The notes under the pieces: generated by a model
Database searches by the model: none
Seen by the model: only the letters and a program-made list of their open reading frames with translations
Told to the model about the DNA's origin: nothing
Position numbers and translations under genes: made by a program
Shown here: piece by piece, positions 34,612 to 45,346 of the stretch
Position numbering within the stretch: position 1 is the first letter of the stretch
Layout of the letters: the number at the start of each line of letters is the position of its first letter
Assembly (NCBI RefSeq): GCF_002127325.2
Contig: NC_035435.2
Span: 10,313,543 to 10,377,542 of the forward strand
DNA: 64,000 nucleotides
Direction: 5' to 3'
Source: Helianthus annuus
Taxonomy: Eukaryota; Streptophyta; Magnoliopsida; Asterales; Asteraceae

Positions 34612-34900
34612 ACCGCGTACGTCCCTAATGAGCGTTGAAACTAAGATCGTTGTTAAAATATAATTTTTTATTATTTAGTCCAAGTCGTATCGTAAGGCGC
34701 GTAGGTCCCTAACGAGTGCCGAAACTAAGATCGTCATTAAAATATAATAACTTTATATTTTAACCATGAACTTAGTTTCAACTAACGTTAGGGACCTACG
34801 CGCCTTACGGTTCGACTTTGACTAAATAATAAAACTTATATATTTTAACTACGATTTCAGTTTCGACTAACGTTACAGATGACGTCGACTAAATAATAAA
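34612..34900. repeat. Long imperfect hairpin with flanking partial copies
   Basis: Arms 34682-34746 and 34754-34818 are about 65 nt each. They pair over most of their length, including GTAAGGCGCGTAGGTCCCTA against its complement, with a 7-nt loop. A further partial copy of the arm lies at 34612-34675 (GTACGTCCCTAATGAGCGTT) and another, reversed, near 34840-34890. The flanks share TTTAGTC/GACTAAATAATAAAA. Confidence 0.85.
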
Positions 34901-34992
34901 AATATAATATATTTTTTACTCGTTAATCGCCGTAAACGGGCATTTTAAACGACGGCAAACGCATCCGCAAACGGCAATGATTTCCCAGCCGT

Positions 34993-35232
34993 TTAACGGC
35001 GCGTTTGTAGCCGTAAACGGTTTTCATGCAGCATGCTTTCCAGTGCCTGCATGGGAGTCTTTCCGTCCATCAATGACGCTCTAATTTTTTGTACCGCATT
35101 TTGCACGTCTTTCTGAACATGCAGGCTGTAGGGAAACTGCTTTCTTAGGGTTTGAAATATGTTACGTAACTCCATGTTTTGAGCAGGTAGCTGCTCCACT
35201 AGCTTGTATTCGACTTCAGTAAATCTTCGCAC
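34993..35232 (-). pseudogene. FAR1/MULE transposase-like fragment
   Basis: On the minus strand, running out of the LTR border at 35233, is RRFTEVEYKLVEQLPAQNME, then SLHVQKDVQNAVQKIRASL and MQALESMLHENR. This helical segment resembles the part before the transposase core in FAR1-related and MULE proteins. It is cut by the E4 LTR on one side and ends at a stop on the other, so it is a relic. Assignment is from memory of the family. Confidence 0.5.
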
Positions 35233-37784
35233 TGTCACACCCCCAAAATCCACAAGCGGAGTATCACCGCAGGAGGCATGACTGACCAGGATCAAGCCAC
35301 CAATCATATTGAACAATATAGTAAAGTAAATAAAAGTCCAACCACACAATATAATTGGTGATCAAAAACAGTTTAACAAGTCTAAGTAATCAGCGGAAGC
35401 AAATAGTTCAAAACCCAAATCATAAGTTAAAAGTGTTTAAGTTCATCATGAACACTCAATATCCATGCTCCACAACGACACCTCCCATGCAAGCTCCTGC
35501 TAAGTACCTAACGACCTGCAAGGCATGTAACAACGAGTCAACAACAAAGTTGAGCGAGTTCACAGTTGGTTGTCCATTTTATTGTTGTTCCAAAAACCAC
35601 GAGTTCATTTAAAAACCATGAGTTATCCAATCCATTATTTCCCAAACCATAACCAGTGGGGGCTACCCCATGTTGTAAACCACTAGACCGTTACCATATC
35701 GACAACTGACTGAGGAAGTTGTGCCCTACGTCAATGTCTATCATCATTGACAAAGTGCCCAGATCCATTAGTACACGCCCGTCCTACCGGCACGGTGTGA
35801 GGCTTGTCAACCCTAATAGCGCTATTAACTAATGACCCGCTCGCCATTGGCCCGACGATTAAGTCGATATAAAAATGAGGGACTTCATGATAGAGTTTTG
35901 TCTAGTAAGTTATATGTTGTCGTCCTTCCCAACCGAGGACGGAGGTACGTACTCTGCCCAACCGAGAATACGCAGGTTAAATGTATTCGTCCTTCCCGAC
36001 CGAGGACGGAAGTACATATTCTGTTAGAGGTGAATATGTAGGTTTTGTTTTAGTTTCTTAACCCATTCCCGAACCACCGGGAATCCCATGCCTTATGAAA
36101 GTGTGAACTCACCTTGGTTTGCTCGGTCTGACTAGTTATGGAAAGAAATACGTCAGGTGGAACCGGTTAATCACGTCCTAACATGATTACCGTTTAAGGG
36201 TTAGTGGGTGTGCTCATGCGAAAACACGAATCCTACACGTATCTAGCACGTCGCACATTACATCATACAATACTAAATATCATGCATGCATTTATCACGA
36301 CATAGCTTAGTGACAACACAAGTGTCACAAAAGACTTAAAATACTCTTCAATAAATATTCAGCCATATAGTGCATTTTCGGCAGTTTTCAGATTGTTATC
36401 CGGAATAGTTCGTGTACAACAAAATTCCCAAAAAATTATAAAATGTGTTAAAAGATCCAAATATTATTCTGTCAAAATCTCAGGATCCAATTCATCACCA
36501 ATTATTTTAAAAAATTCATTTACCGGGTTGCAATCAGATTCGTCACTTTCTAACTGCAGTCCACGGAAAAATTCGTCTAAAATTCATCGTAAGTCCGATT
36601 GACGAAGTTCCTGTTGGAGGTTTGCACGGACACTTAAGAGCATCTATAGTAAAAGTTTCAAGACTAAACAGTAAACACATATCAACTTATGGCACAAAAT
36701 GTGAGCTGCATTTTCTGTAGAAAATGAGAGCTTAGAGCAGTTTTACGATTTAATCCGTTAAAAATAGTTAAGCCTGTCCAGAAAATATGAAATCACTGCG
36801 GTTTGAAAGCTACATCCAGATACTTGGTTTTAGGCTCTGAAAACGTAGTTCCTAAAAAATACTGCCGAATTTGGCGTATTTTCTGCAGTGAAAGCTGTTT
36901 GGTTTCAGCTTTCACTCTCAACACCTATTATGTGAATTAAGGTTGTTTTTCATGTATCCCATGACATATAAACATTAATCATAGCAGGTTATAAGTTATT
37001 TACATCAGATTTATCATGCTCAAACCTCAAGATCATTAAACGTATCGAACCCTAAACAACCTTCATGTGTCTAAGCATATCTACGAAATAAAACGAATTC
37101 ATCATAACCGATCTACATGCATACTAACCCACATATATCGACCATCAAACATTAAAACTCAGCCTAGATCACAGAATTAACAGCATAAACAACATAAAAT
37201 CACTTACTTAACAACATGAAGCATAAAAACTAGATACCTAGCGATGAGAAGGAAGTTTAAAGCCTTAAAATCAGATTCTTGGAGCTTGGGGAACTGATTT
37301 CCGTCAACAGTGGCGAGAGAGAGAGATTGAGGGAAATTATGATCACACTTAATGTGTTGTTAGGGTTTAGGAGATATGAGGGCATGCACTCTACGCAACC
37401 AATAATTTAGGTGGGCCGATAACAAGAAAAAAAAATAAAAGAAAGGGGTAAGTGGCTGAGGTTGGGCCGCAAAAATGGATCAGGGAATTGTTATGCCATT
37501 TACGTTGTTTTGATGTAGCCATTATTATTATATATTATTATTTTTTACATAGAATTAACTAATATAAATATATAATTAATCAATTAATATACATGTATAA
37601 TATTCATGCTATGGTTTGGGCCTCATAAGTTTCAAGTTACACGAGTTATGCTCTGGTTTAAGCGGTTCGGGTCGGTTCAACGCGACATGGATAAAATACA
37701 ATTAGTTCATCAAAAAATGAAAGCGTATGATTTGATTTATAGAAGTGAAACAAACGGGTTACCTCAAAGTTACGGGTTGTCACA
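35233..37784 (-). repeat. E4 3' LTR (Ty3/gypsy)
   Basis: The borders are TGTCACACCCCCAAAATCCA at 35233 and GGGTTGTCACA at 37784, i.e. TGTGACAACCC to GGGGGTGTGACA on the coding strand, the same termini as E3. Beside it (37785-37820) is the polypurine region and the AAATTTCGTCCCGAAATTT palindrome. The LTR is 2,552 bp. The five bases left of it (CGCAC, 35228-35232) are half of a target duplication whose partner was not found. Confidence 0.82.
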
Positions 37785-37842
37785 TCATCCCCAAGTTGCA
37801 AGAAATTTCGTCCCGAAATTTAGCACGTAGTTACTGAGGAAG

Positions 37843-39275
37843 CTAGTTAGATTGTGTGGTTAATAGGTTTTCCTGGGGTGTCACATCATCTCCCTGCTGG
37901 TTTGGAATTTCGTCCCGAAATTCCGAAGTAGCTTCAGCCTCAGAAGTGGTTGAACTTTTCTCGAACAACTGGGGATACTTGAGTTTCATTTGGTCTTCTC
38001 GTTCCCAGGTAAACTCTGGGCCACGACGGGAGTTCCAACGAACTCGAACAAGAGGTATTCTTGTGCGCTTGAGAACCTTAACGTCTCGGTCAGTAATCTC
38101 TACTGGTTCCTCGACGAATCGCAGCTGATCGTCGATAGTGAGCTCCTTGAGAGGAACTATGAGGGTCTCATCTGACAGACACTTCTTCAGATTTGACAAG
38201 TGGAATACGTTGTGAACTCCACTGAGTTCTTCGGGTAGGTTCAGTTTGTAGGCCACTTTGCCTATTTTCTCTATGATTTTGAAAGGTCTGACGTATCACG
38301 GGTTGAGTTTGCCACGTTTACCAAAACGAACTACACCTTTCCAAGGTGAGACTTTAAGTAGTACTCGATCCCCAACCTAGAACTCGAGTGGTTTCCTTCG
38401 CTTATCAGCGTAGCTTTTCTGACGGTCACGAGCTGCCGCCATTCGTTATCATATCTGAGCAATCTTCTCTGTTGTGTCTACGACAAGTTCTGGGCCAGTG
38501 ATTTGGCTGTCGCCAACCTCTGCCCAACAAAGAGGTGATCGGCACTTCCGTCCGTACAATGCCTCGAACGGAGCAGCCTGGATACTGGTGTGGTAACTAT
38601 TGTTATACGAAAACTCCACTAACGGGAGGTGTTTTTCCCAGCCGTTACCAAAGTCGATTACGCATGCTCGAAGCATGTCTTCAAGGGTTTGGATGGTGCG
38701 CTCAGATTGCCCATCCGTCTGTGGATGATATGCTGTACTCATATCTAGATGAGAACCAAAGGATTTGTGCATCGCTTGCCACAACTCAGAGGTAAAACGC
38801 GCGTCACGATCAGATATGATGGAGGTTGGCACCTCGTGCCTTGAAACTACTTCCTTCAGGTAAACGTCTGCTAAAGTAGAAAACTTATCTGTTTCCTTAA
38901 TAGCCAGAAAGTGTGTAGACTTGGTCAGTCGATCCACGATCACCCAAATAGTATCGTTTCCTCGTTGAGATCTAGGTTGGCCAGTAACGAAGTCCATGGA
39001 AATTTGCTCCCATTTCCATGTTGGGATCTCTGGTTGTTGAAGTAGGCCTGATGGTTTCTGGTATTCTACCTTGACTCTCGCGCAAGTCAAGCATTTACTA
39101 ACGTAGGTCGCTATATTAGCTTTCATGTGGGGCCACCAGTACGTAGTCTTGAGATCGTGGTACATCTTATCCGAACCAGGATGTACCGAGTAACAAGACT
39201 TGTGTGCTTCATCCATTACAAGCTCATGTAGATTACCATAAAATGGAACCCAGATGCGCCCTGTCACGTAGTAAT
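37843..39275 (-). pseudogene. E4 integrase with chromodomain-like end, 3' half only
   Basis: The minus strand from about 39275 begins [12 protein letters not shown]. It continues through the integrase zinc finger (KCLTCARVK), core ([45 protein letters not shown]) to 38449. After several nonsense codons the C-terminal part follows (38256-37843) with VRVRWNSRRGPEFTWERED. Stops near 38300, 38380 and 38452-38457 each differ from E3 by a C-to-T change (for example two adjacent codons where E3 has CGA CAA). Gag, protease and RT are missing, replaced by copia sequence. Confidence 0.88.
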
Positions 39276-41198
39276 TAATAGAGATCTCATTTCGTTCGGT
39301 ACCAGTTTCGTGTTCCTTCTGAAACTTCATTTTCCTCTGGAATTATAGTTGTCTCTTCCGGGACATTTACCTCTACCGGGGTTTCATTTATAACCTTTTG
39401 TGAGTTTTCACCAACTGCGTTACTTTGCTCTTTTCGTTTCCGTGGGTTTTTGTCTTTGGAACCGATTGGCCTCTCACGCTTTCGTTGTATAGTAATCGCT
39501 TATGGGATTACTTCAATTCGAGCAGGTGCATTTGATGCTGGTACATGTGACTTTGTCACTCTATTCGTGTCTGTGAATGCATCTGGTAATTCATTCGTTA
39601 TTCTTTGCAAATGTATAATCTTTTGGACTTCAGATTCACATTGACCACTTCGGGGGTCGAGATTTGATAGCGATGATGCATTCCACTTTATTTCTTGTTT
39701 TGCTAGTCTTTCTTTGTTCTTATCTCCCCCTAAGACTGGGAACATTGTTTCATCAAAATGACAGTCAGCATACCATGCTGTAAACATGTCTCCCGTCATT
39801 GGTTCTAAATATTTAATAATGGATGGGGAGTTAAACCCAATATAGATACCCAGTCTTCTTTGGGGTCCCATTGTAGTACGTTGTGGTGGCGGTATTGGTA
39901 CATATACTGCACAACCAAAAATTCTAAGGTGGGACAAACTTGGTTCTTGTCCAGAGACCAGTTGCAATGGAGAGTATTCGTGATCAGCAGTTGGTCTCAA
40001 TCTAATCAGTGTAGCGACATGCAAAATAGCATGCCCCCATGCAGAAGATGGTAGTTTACATCTCATTAAAAGTGGTATAGCGATTATTTGTAATCTTTTA
40101 ATCAAAGATTCAGCTAAACCGTTTTTGTGTGTGAACATGAGGTACTGAATGTTCAACATTGATCCCGATTGACATACATTAGTCATTAAACGCTTGAGAT
40201 GTGAACTCTCCCGCATTATCCATCCGGATGTTTTTAATTTGATTGTCAGGGAAATTGGCTCTCAGTTGTATGATTTGAGCTAAAAGTCGGGCAAATGCTA
40301 CATTTCGAGTAGCTAAAAGACTCACGTATGACCACCTTGAGGATGCGTCAATTAATACCAAGAAATAGCGGAATGCTCCACATAGAGGATGAATAGGCCC
40401 ACAAATATCCCCTTGGATTCTTTCTAAGAATGATGGGGTTTCATGTATCAATTTAGTTTGTGAAGGCCGAGTAATAAGTTTGCCCAAAGAACATGCTGCA
40501 CATGATAAGTCTTGTGGTAGCAAAACTTTTAAGTTTTTGAGAGGGTGCCCGGTTGCACTTTTGATTATTCGTCTCATCATTATGCTACCAGGGTGACTTA
40601 GATGGTCATGCCATATATTGAATGTGTCTTTATCTAATAGCTTTTGGTTACTCACCATGTATGATTCGACATGATTGATACTAGTATAATATAATCCGGA
40701 GGATAAGGCTTCTAATTGTTCAACAATGGTTTCTTGGCCATTTTTGTTTGAAGTAATTTGAAGATATTCAATATTATTTTCAGATATTGTTTTTAGGTGG
40801 TAACCATTTCTTCGAATATCTTTAAAGCTAAGTAAATTTCTTCTGGATTTACTAGAAAATAATGCATTATCAATAGTTAATTGGGTACTCGAAGATAATG
40901 TTATGTGTGCTCTACCGGAGCCTTCGATAAGGTTACTAACACCAGATATAGTACCAATCGATGTCTCCGCCGGAGACAATTCAGAGAAAAATCTCATATC
41001 TTTGAGAATAGTATTAGTACTACCGCTATCTACCAGACATTTATCACCAATAATAGCTCTGCTGGAGCTGGTATACATATTTCTTCCGGATTACGAGGAA
41101 CGAAGATGCTCGGAATCCAAAAACGATGTTTGATGAATTCCTGATGTTGAAGATCGCTGGTAAACTTTTCCGTGAAGAGTCAATTCGTGCTGATAACG
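39276..41198 (-). pseudogene. Ty1/copia protease-integrase remnant, 5' half only
   Basis: The minus strand from 41078 shows protease (LVDSGSTNTILKDM), the pre-integrase zinc region (IWHDHLSHPGSIMMRRII, CAACSLGK) and the start of the integrase core to 40179. The core end follows in another frame, 40216-39500 (HKNGLAESLIKRL, AWGHAILHVATLIRLRP, GYIGF-like). A linker with PIGSKDKNPRKRK and finally NEISINY near 39275 completes it. Reverse transcriptase and the 3' LTR are absent; at NEISINY the sequence changes to Ty3 integrase. Upstream (41078-41198) is degraded gag-side sequence. Order PR-IN before RT marks copia. Confidence 0.85.
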
Positions 41199-41360
41199 TG
41201 ATAAAAATTGAGGGAAAACTAGACTGAATATTTTGGAGTAGTACTGTTCTAATCCAATACAAGAGTGCATATATACATATACATGTTAACTGCCAAAGTG
41301 CCAAGTATATTAACTGTTAAACAGTTATTAGATGGGGGTCTGTATATCTGTTTTATGACA
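41199..41360 (-). repeat. Copia 5' LTR (short)
   Basis: On the minus strand it starts TGTCATAAAACAGATATACA and ends CAATTTTTATCA, 162 bp, with a TATATATGC TATA-like motif around 41267-41280. Directly inside is GTTATCAGCACG, a copia-type primer site. The flanking GTTCA (41361-41365) has no partner at the Ty3 end. Confidence 0.7.
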
Positions 41361-42346
41361 GTTCAAGTTTTAAATGATCAAGGATTTGTTCCTCATATCA
41401 CCGCAAGGAGACGGGATACAACGAACAACCCAACAAAAGTGGCATGGAGTTATGACGCTTGAAGAAAGGTTCCCGCAAGGATTCCACTAATTTCCTGAAA
41501 TACATGTAAGTTTGAAAAACGTCAACAAAGTTGGTGAATTTATGTAGATATTTTGTATTAAAATGCATATTTGTAAAATGTGAGATGTATTTGTATGAAA
41601 AACGGTATGTAAACGTGAATGAAATCGTGATTATTAATGTTTTGCAAGGACATTAATATGCGTGACGACATAGGAAGCATTCCAAACCTTGACGATTTTT
41701 GTGCCGATTACCCTCGACTGGGACACAAAAGCACTTTTTCGTGTGGGACATATGGACCAAGAGTGGGGCTCGTCAAAACCCAATAGATCTACCCCTTTTC
41801 GTTCCTTGGTCTAAACTCGATTAATGGTGCTTAAGTACAACCCTATTCGCACATGATCTAGTTGTTTCATTTCCTAGTCTAGCATACCTTTTGTACATGT
41901 ATTTCCCCCAAAAGTTTTTAGAAAACTAGAAAACGTTTAAAAGATGGGACATGAACTCACAGATTTGCGTCTTGATGCGTAATAACTTCACCGGTACTTC
42001 CCTTGGCTCGCGACGTAACCTATAAATGCCCTAAGTATGTTAACCGCCTAAGATTACGATTTCTATGTACAAGTTATCCATCTTGATTATGTATTTGCTT
42101 TGTCTTAGGTGTATATGTTCTAGAGTTATTATATATATTTTACAAAATATATTTGGTTTTGCTTACTTGTGAGTTGTTTTAACAGATCTAGTTCCTCTTC
42201 GGCTTCGTGCCTCACACGAGTAAGATGTGCATGTCCGAGACATGTGTGGGTCGTGACCATTGTAGTCGGATCTCATCCGTTCGTCACGTTATCGTTATTT
42301 TAAAATGTATTTTCTATATGTAGGTATATATATTTTTATTCTCAAA
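41361..42346. other. Probable old LTR-retrotransposon non-coding sequence
   Basis: No coding. Motifs such as CGTCAACAAAGTTGGTGAAT and CCGAGACATGTGTGGGTCGT look like LTR or leader sequence, but no borders could be fixed. Ends at the Pack-MULE target copy. Confidence 0.35.
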
Positions 42347-42355
42347 TAAATAAAT

Positions 42356-43430
42356 GGGTTATTGGATTTTATCACCCCCAACTATCGGCCTTTGGCCATT
42401 GCCACCCGCAACTAACACTTTGACACCCAACACCCCAACTTGACTTTTTGTTTGTAATGGCACCACCCAGTTAAATCTCCACTAACTGGGTTTGTTTTTT
42501 GTTTGACGTGGGACAGATTTGCTGAGGTGGAGATGATGACATGGAGAACCTTAGGGTATACCTCTTTCTTCATCCTCCTTGGTTGACTTCTTCCAACAAT
42601 CAACCATCTCAGCAAACCAATCAAGAACAAACATCACCTTCACCAGTTCATCAATCTATCTATCTATACCTACACCTCCCGCACCTTTATCTTCATATTC
42701 ATATCTTCAACAATTCCGATCTTGAATTTCAGTGTCCAAATTTCAACATGAACGATCTATTCTCCGGATCATTCTCCCGCTTCCGCAGCGAAGAAACCTC
42801 ATCTCCACCGTCCCGTCACCACAGACGAAACCTATGCGGTGGTGACCGTGCGGGAGAAGGTGTATTCTCCGGCACCGATACAGCAACGGCTTCCACCGCC
42901 GCCTCAGCTGAATAATCTACATCTAGTGAAATCTGAAACGGTAGGTAGGAAGGACTTTCGGGTGACAACTATTAACTTCGCTGCTGCGGTAGCTGCCACG
43001 ATGACTCAGGCGAACTCGTTTATATCGTCGTTGACTGGAGATACAGACAGTTTACAGCCGTCGATGTCTTCTGGATTTCAGATCACGAATCTGTCACAGG
43101 TTTCGTCTGCTGGTGAACCGAATCACTCGTCTTCTTCGTTTAAACGGAAATGTAATTCTGTTGGTGATTCCCACACTAAATGTGCTAATTCATCTGGCTG
43201 ATGCCATTGTTCGAAGAAAGAGGTATACCCTAAGATTCGCCATGTCATCATCTCCACCTCATCAAGTTTGTGCCACGTCGGACAAAAAACAAACCCAGTT
43301 AGTGGAGATTTAACTGGATGGTGCCATTGCAAACAAAAAAAACAAGTTGGGGTGTCGGGTGTCAAAGTGTTAGTTGTGGGTGGCAACGGCCAAAGGCCGA
43401 TAGTTAGGGGGTGATAAAATCCAATAACCC
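42356..43430. mobile_element. Pack-MULE carrying a WRKY gene fragment
   Basis: 1,075 bp with inverted repeats of about 215 bp (GGGTTATTGGATTTTATCAC at the left, its complement at the right, extending to AGGGTATACCTCTTTCTTC). The 9-bp target duplication TAAATAAAT is perfect (42347-42355 and 43431-43439). The interior between the repeats is not transposon sequence but host coding sequence of WRKY group IId type. This TIR family is unrelated to families A and B in the window. Confidence 0.95.
42748..43220 (+). pseudogene. WRKY group IId (WRKY15/11-like) fragment without DNA-binding domain
   Basis: The plus strand from 42839 reads [20 protein letters not shown], later [48 protein letters not shown] and CANSSG, a stop, then CHCSKK. 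This is the region between the HARF/calmodulin-binding part and the WRKY domain of group IId factors, where SSGRCHCSKK is conserved; the TGA replaces the Arg codon. The captured piece ends before the WRKYGQK domain, as the MULE repeat begins within a few bases. A frameshift near 42840 separates it from the ATG at 42748. It cannot make a DNA-binding factor; small RNAs against the parent gene are conceivable. Confidence 0.88.
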
Positions 43431-43439
43431 TAAATAAAT

Positions 43440-44087
43440 ATCTATATTGAATTTTTGTATACGATATGTGTTAAAAATAATATATTTTTAACTTATCTTT
43501 ATATACGTAGTCTTGTATTATTTTGTGTATTATTGTCCTTATTTGTTTGACCAAGTCAAAGTTGACTTATACTTTTATTAAATAATATTTTCAATATTAT
43601 TTTAGTAAAAATATATTTGTAATTTCACCAAATGTATACTTAGGCAAGTATACATATATTTAGGTGTAAATACCTATGTATTTTGTATTTAATGCCAAAA
43701 ATCATTTCTTATGATTTTATACTTTCTGGAATTTATATTTCTTAAAAATACTATATTTTTGAGGCTTGTTTAATATATATATTTTTATCACACTAGTTAA
43801 ATATATATATATATATATTTTTTGCTTCCTCGTATATATGTATTTGTCCATATGTCCATAGTCCAAGTGTCCAAGATATTTGTTACGGAAATATATATAA
43901 ATGTATATTTTGTATTTTGTCCATACACCCATTTGGGCAATTATAAGTATTTTTATACTTAGTTGTATTTTATGGTATTTTTGGGTGTATTTTATACTTG
44001 TATCATTTGTGTGTATTTTGTAGTTTTTGAACCCTACTTATATACTAGTACATAATACACATAAGAGGAAGGTTAACATACATTTCT
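43440..44087. other. AT-rich intergenic sequence
   Basis: Only TA-rich tracts (for example 43799-43820) and no coding signal. Confidence 0.6.
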
Positions 44088-44268
44088 GCTTAACATACAT
44101 CACGTACGACAGGTAATTACGCACGTTCATTTTAAAATCACGCACGTTATAACTCAAAAATCCAATATCACGCATGTTGAAACACAATAATCACGCATAT
44201 TGAAAACACTAATCACGCATTTTATAGAACAGATCACGCACGTTGTTGTACGTGAAGTACGTTAAGCC
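44088..44268. repeat. Small TIR element with internal ATCACGCA repeats
   Basis: The ends GCTTAACATACATCACGTAC (from 44088) and GTACGTGAAGTACGTTAAGC (to 44267) are near-perfect inverted repeats of about 20 nt. Between them ACGCACGTT/ATCACGCA occurs about six times at 25-35 nt spacing. No clear target duplication, so the class is open. Confidence 0.6.
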
Positions 44269-45341
44269 ATAATGTACGATATACTTTTTCATACACATAA
44301 TATACACATAAACACACAAATTTGGGTGGCCACTAAATATATATAACTTGCCCTAATTATATATATTTATGTCCATTTTAATCTTTAAGAAAAAACATTA
44401 TTTTCTTAACTTATATTTTATATAAAAAAATAGGAAAATTATGGCTAAACACTTTGAACATTTTTCTTGTAAAAATATATTTTCGTAAATGTTTAAATTC
44501 TAAAATTTTTTTGCCATACTTTCCCCTAAAATTAGAGGTTTTACCATGTTTATAAACATGTGTTAATTTCTTTTAAAACACAACAATCATCCACAACAAT
44601 CTTGCAAGTAACAATATACAAAATAATCCATACTTTTCATGCTAACAAACTTGAAATTTCATATGAACTTGTAGTATTTTAGATCTATGTTTTTAACATG
44701 TGTATCTACTTGAAACAAGTCTTGTTTGCCATACTTTGTAAACTTTGTAAGAACTTATTTTTGATAACTTGTTCATCCACTTTTATTGTGAGTTTTTACA
44801 CATAAACATATAATTTTAAGTATACTTACAAGTTCATATTTCAAGTTTTTCAAGTCTATTAAGATGTTCATCATGGATCTTTCAAGATCCATGTGTATAC
44901 TTGTTAGATCTACACTTCTAACAAGCATGCATGTGACCGATTTCATCCATATCACAAAACAAACAACTACAACTTCATAACAACTTCAACATAACACAAA
45001 AATCACTTATTTATGTTAGATTTTGTTATTTCTTTATATGTTCATACTTTAAAGTTTAGTTTTCTTGATGGTTTAACTTGTACACATATAACCTACTACT
45101 AATAAGTATCAAAATGAAGGATTAGAAGACTCACAACTAGTACTAGTGGCTAGGGAAGATGCAACAAGAACAAGAAGATTACGAGAGGATGAAAGTGGTG
45201 GTTAAAAGCTCCCTTGAGAGGTCCTTGAGCTTCCAAGCCTTGACCCTTCCTTAACTTTGCTTGATACACCTTTGGGAACTCTTGAAATGGCTTGAATGTG
45301 AACAAAAAATGAAGGTGATTATGGTGGTGGTTTGGCCGAAG
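44269..45341. other. Non-coding, possibly an old minus-strand LTR
   Basis: No gene. Read on the minus strand together with 54970-55140 (across the E3 insertion), the sequence resembles the transcribed part of an LTR or leader, with CTTCGGCCAAACCACCACCA after a CT-rich stretch. Borders not found. Confidence 0.35.
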
Positions 45342-45346
45342 GTTAG

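Noticed and set aside
35233..41360. A single mobile copia-Ty3 hybrid element
   Set aside because: The outer 5-bp flanks (CGCAC and GTTCA) do not match, so there is no proof it inserted as one unit. Kept only as a junction of interest.
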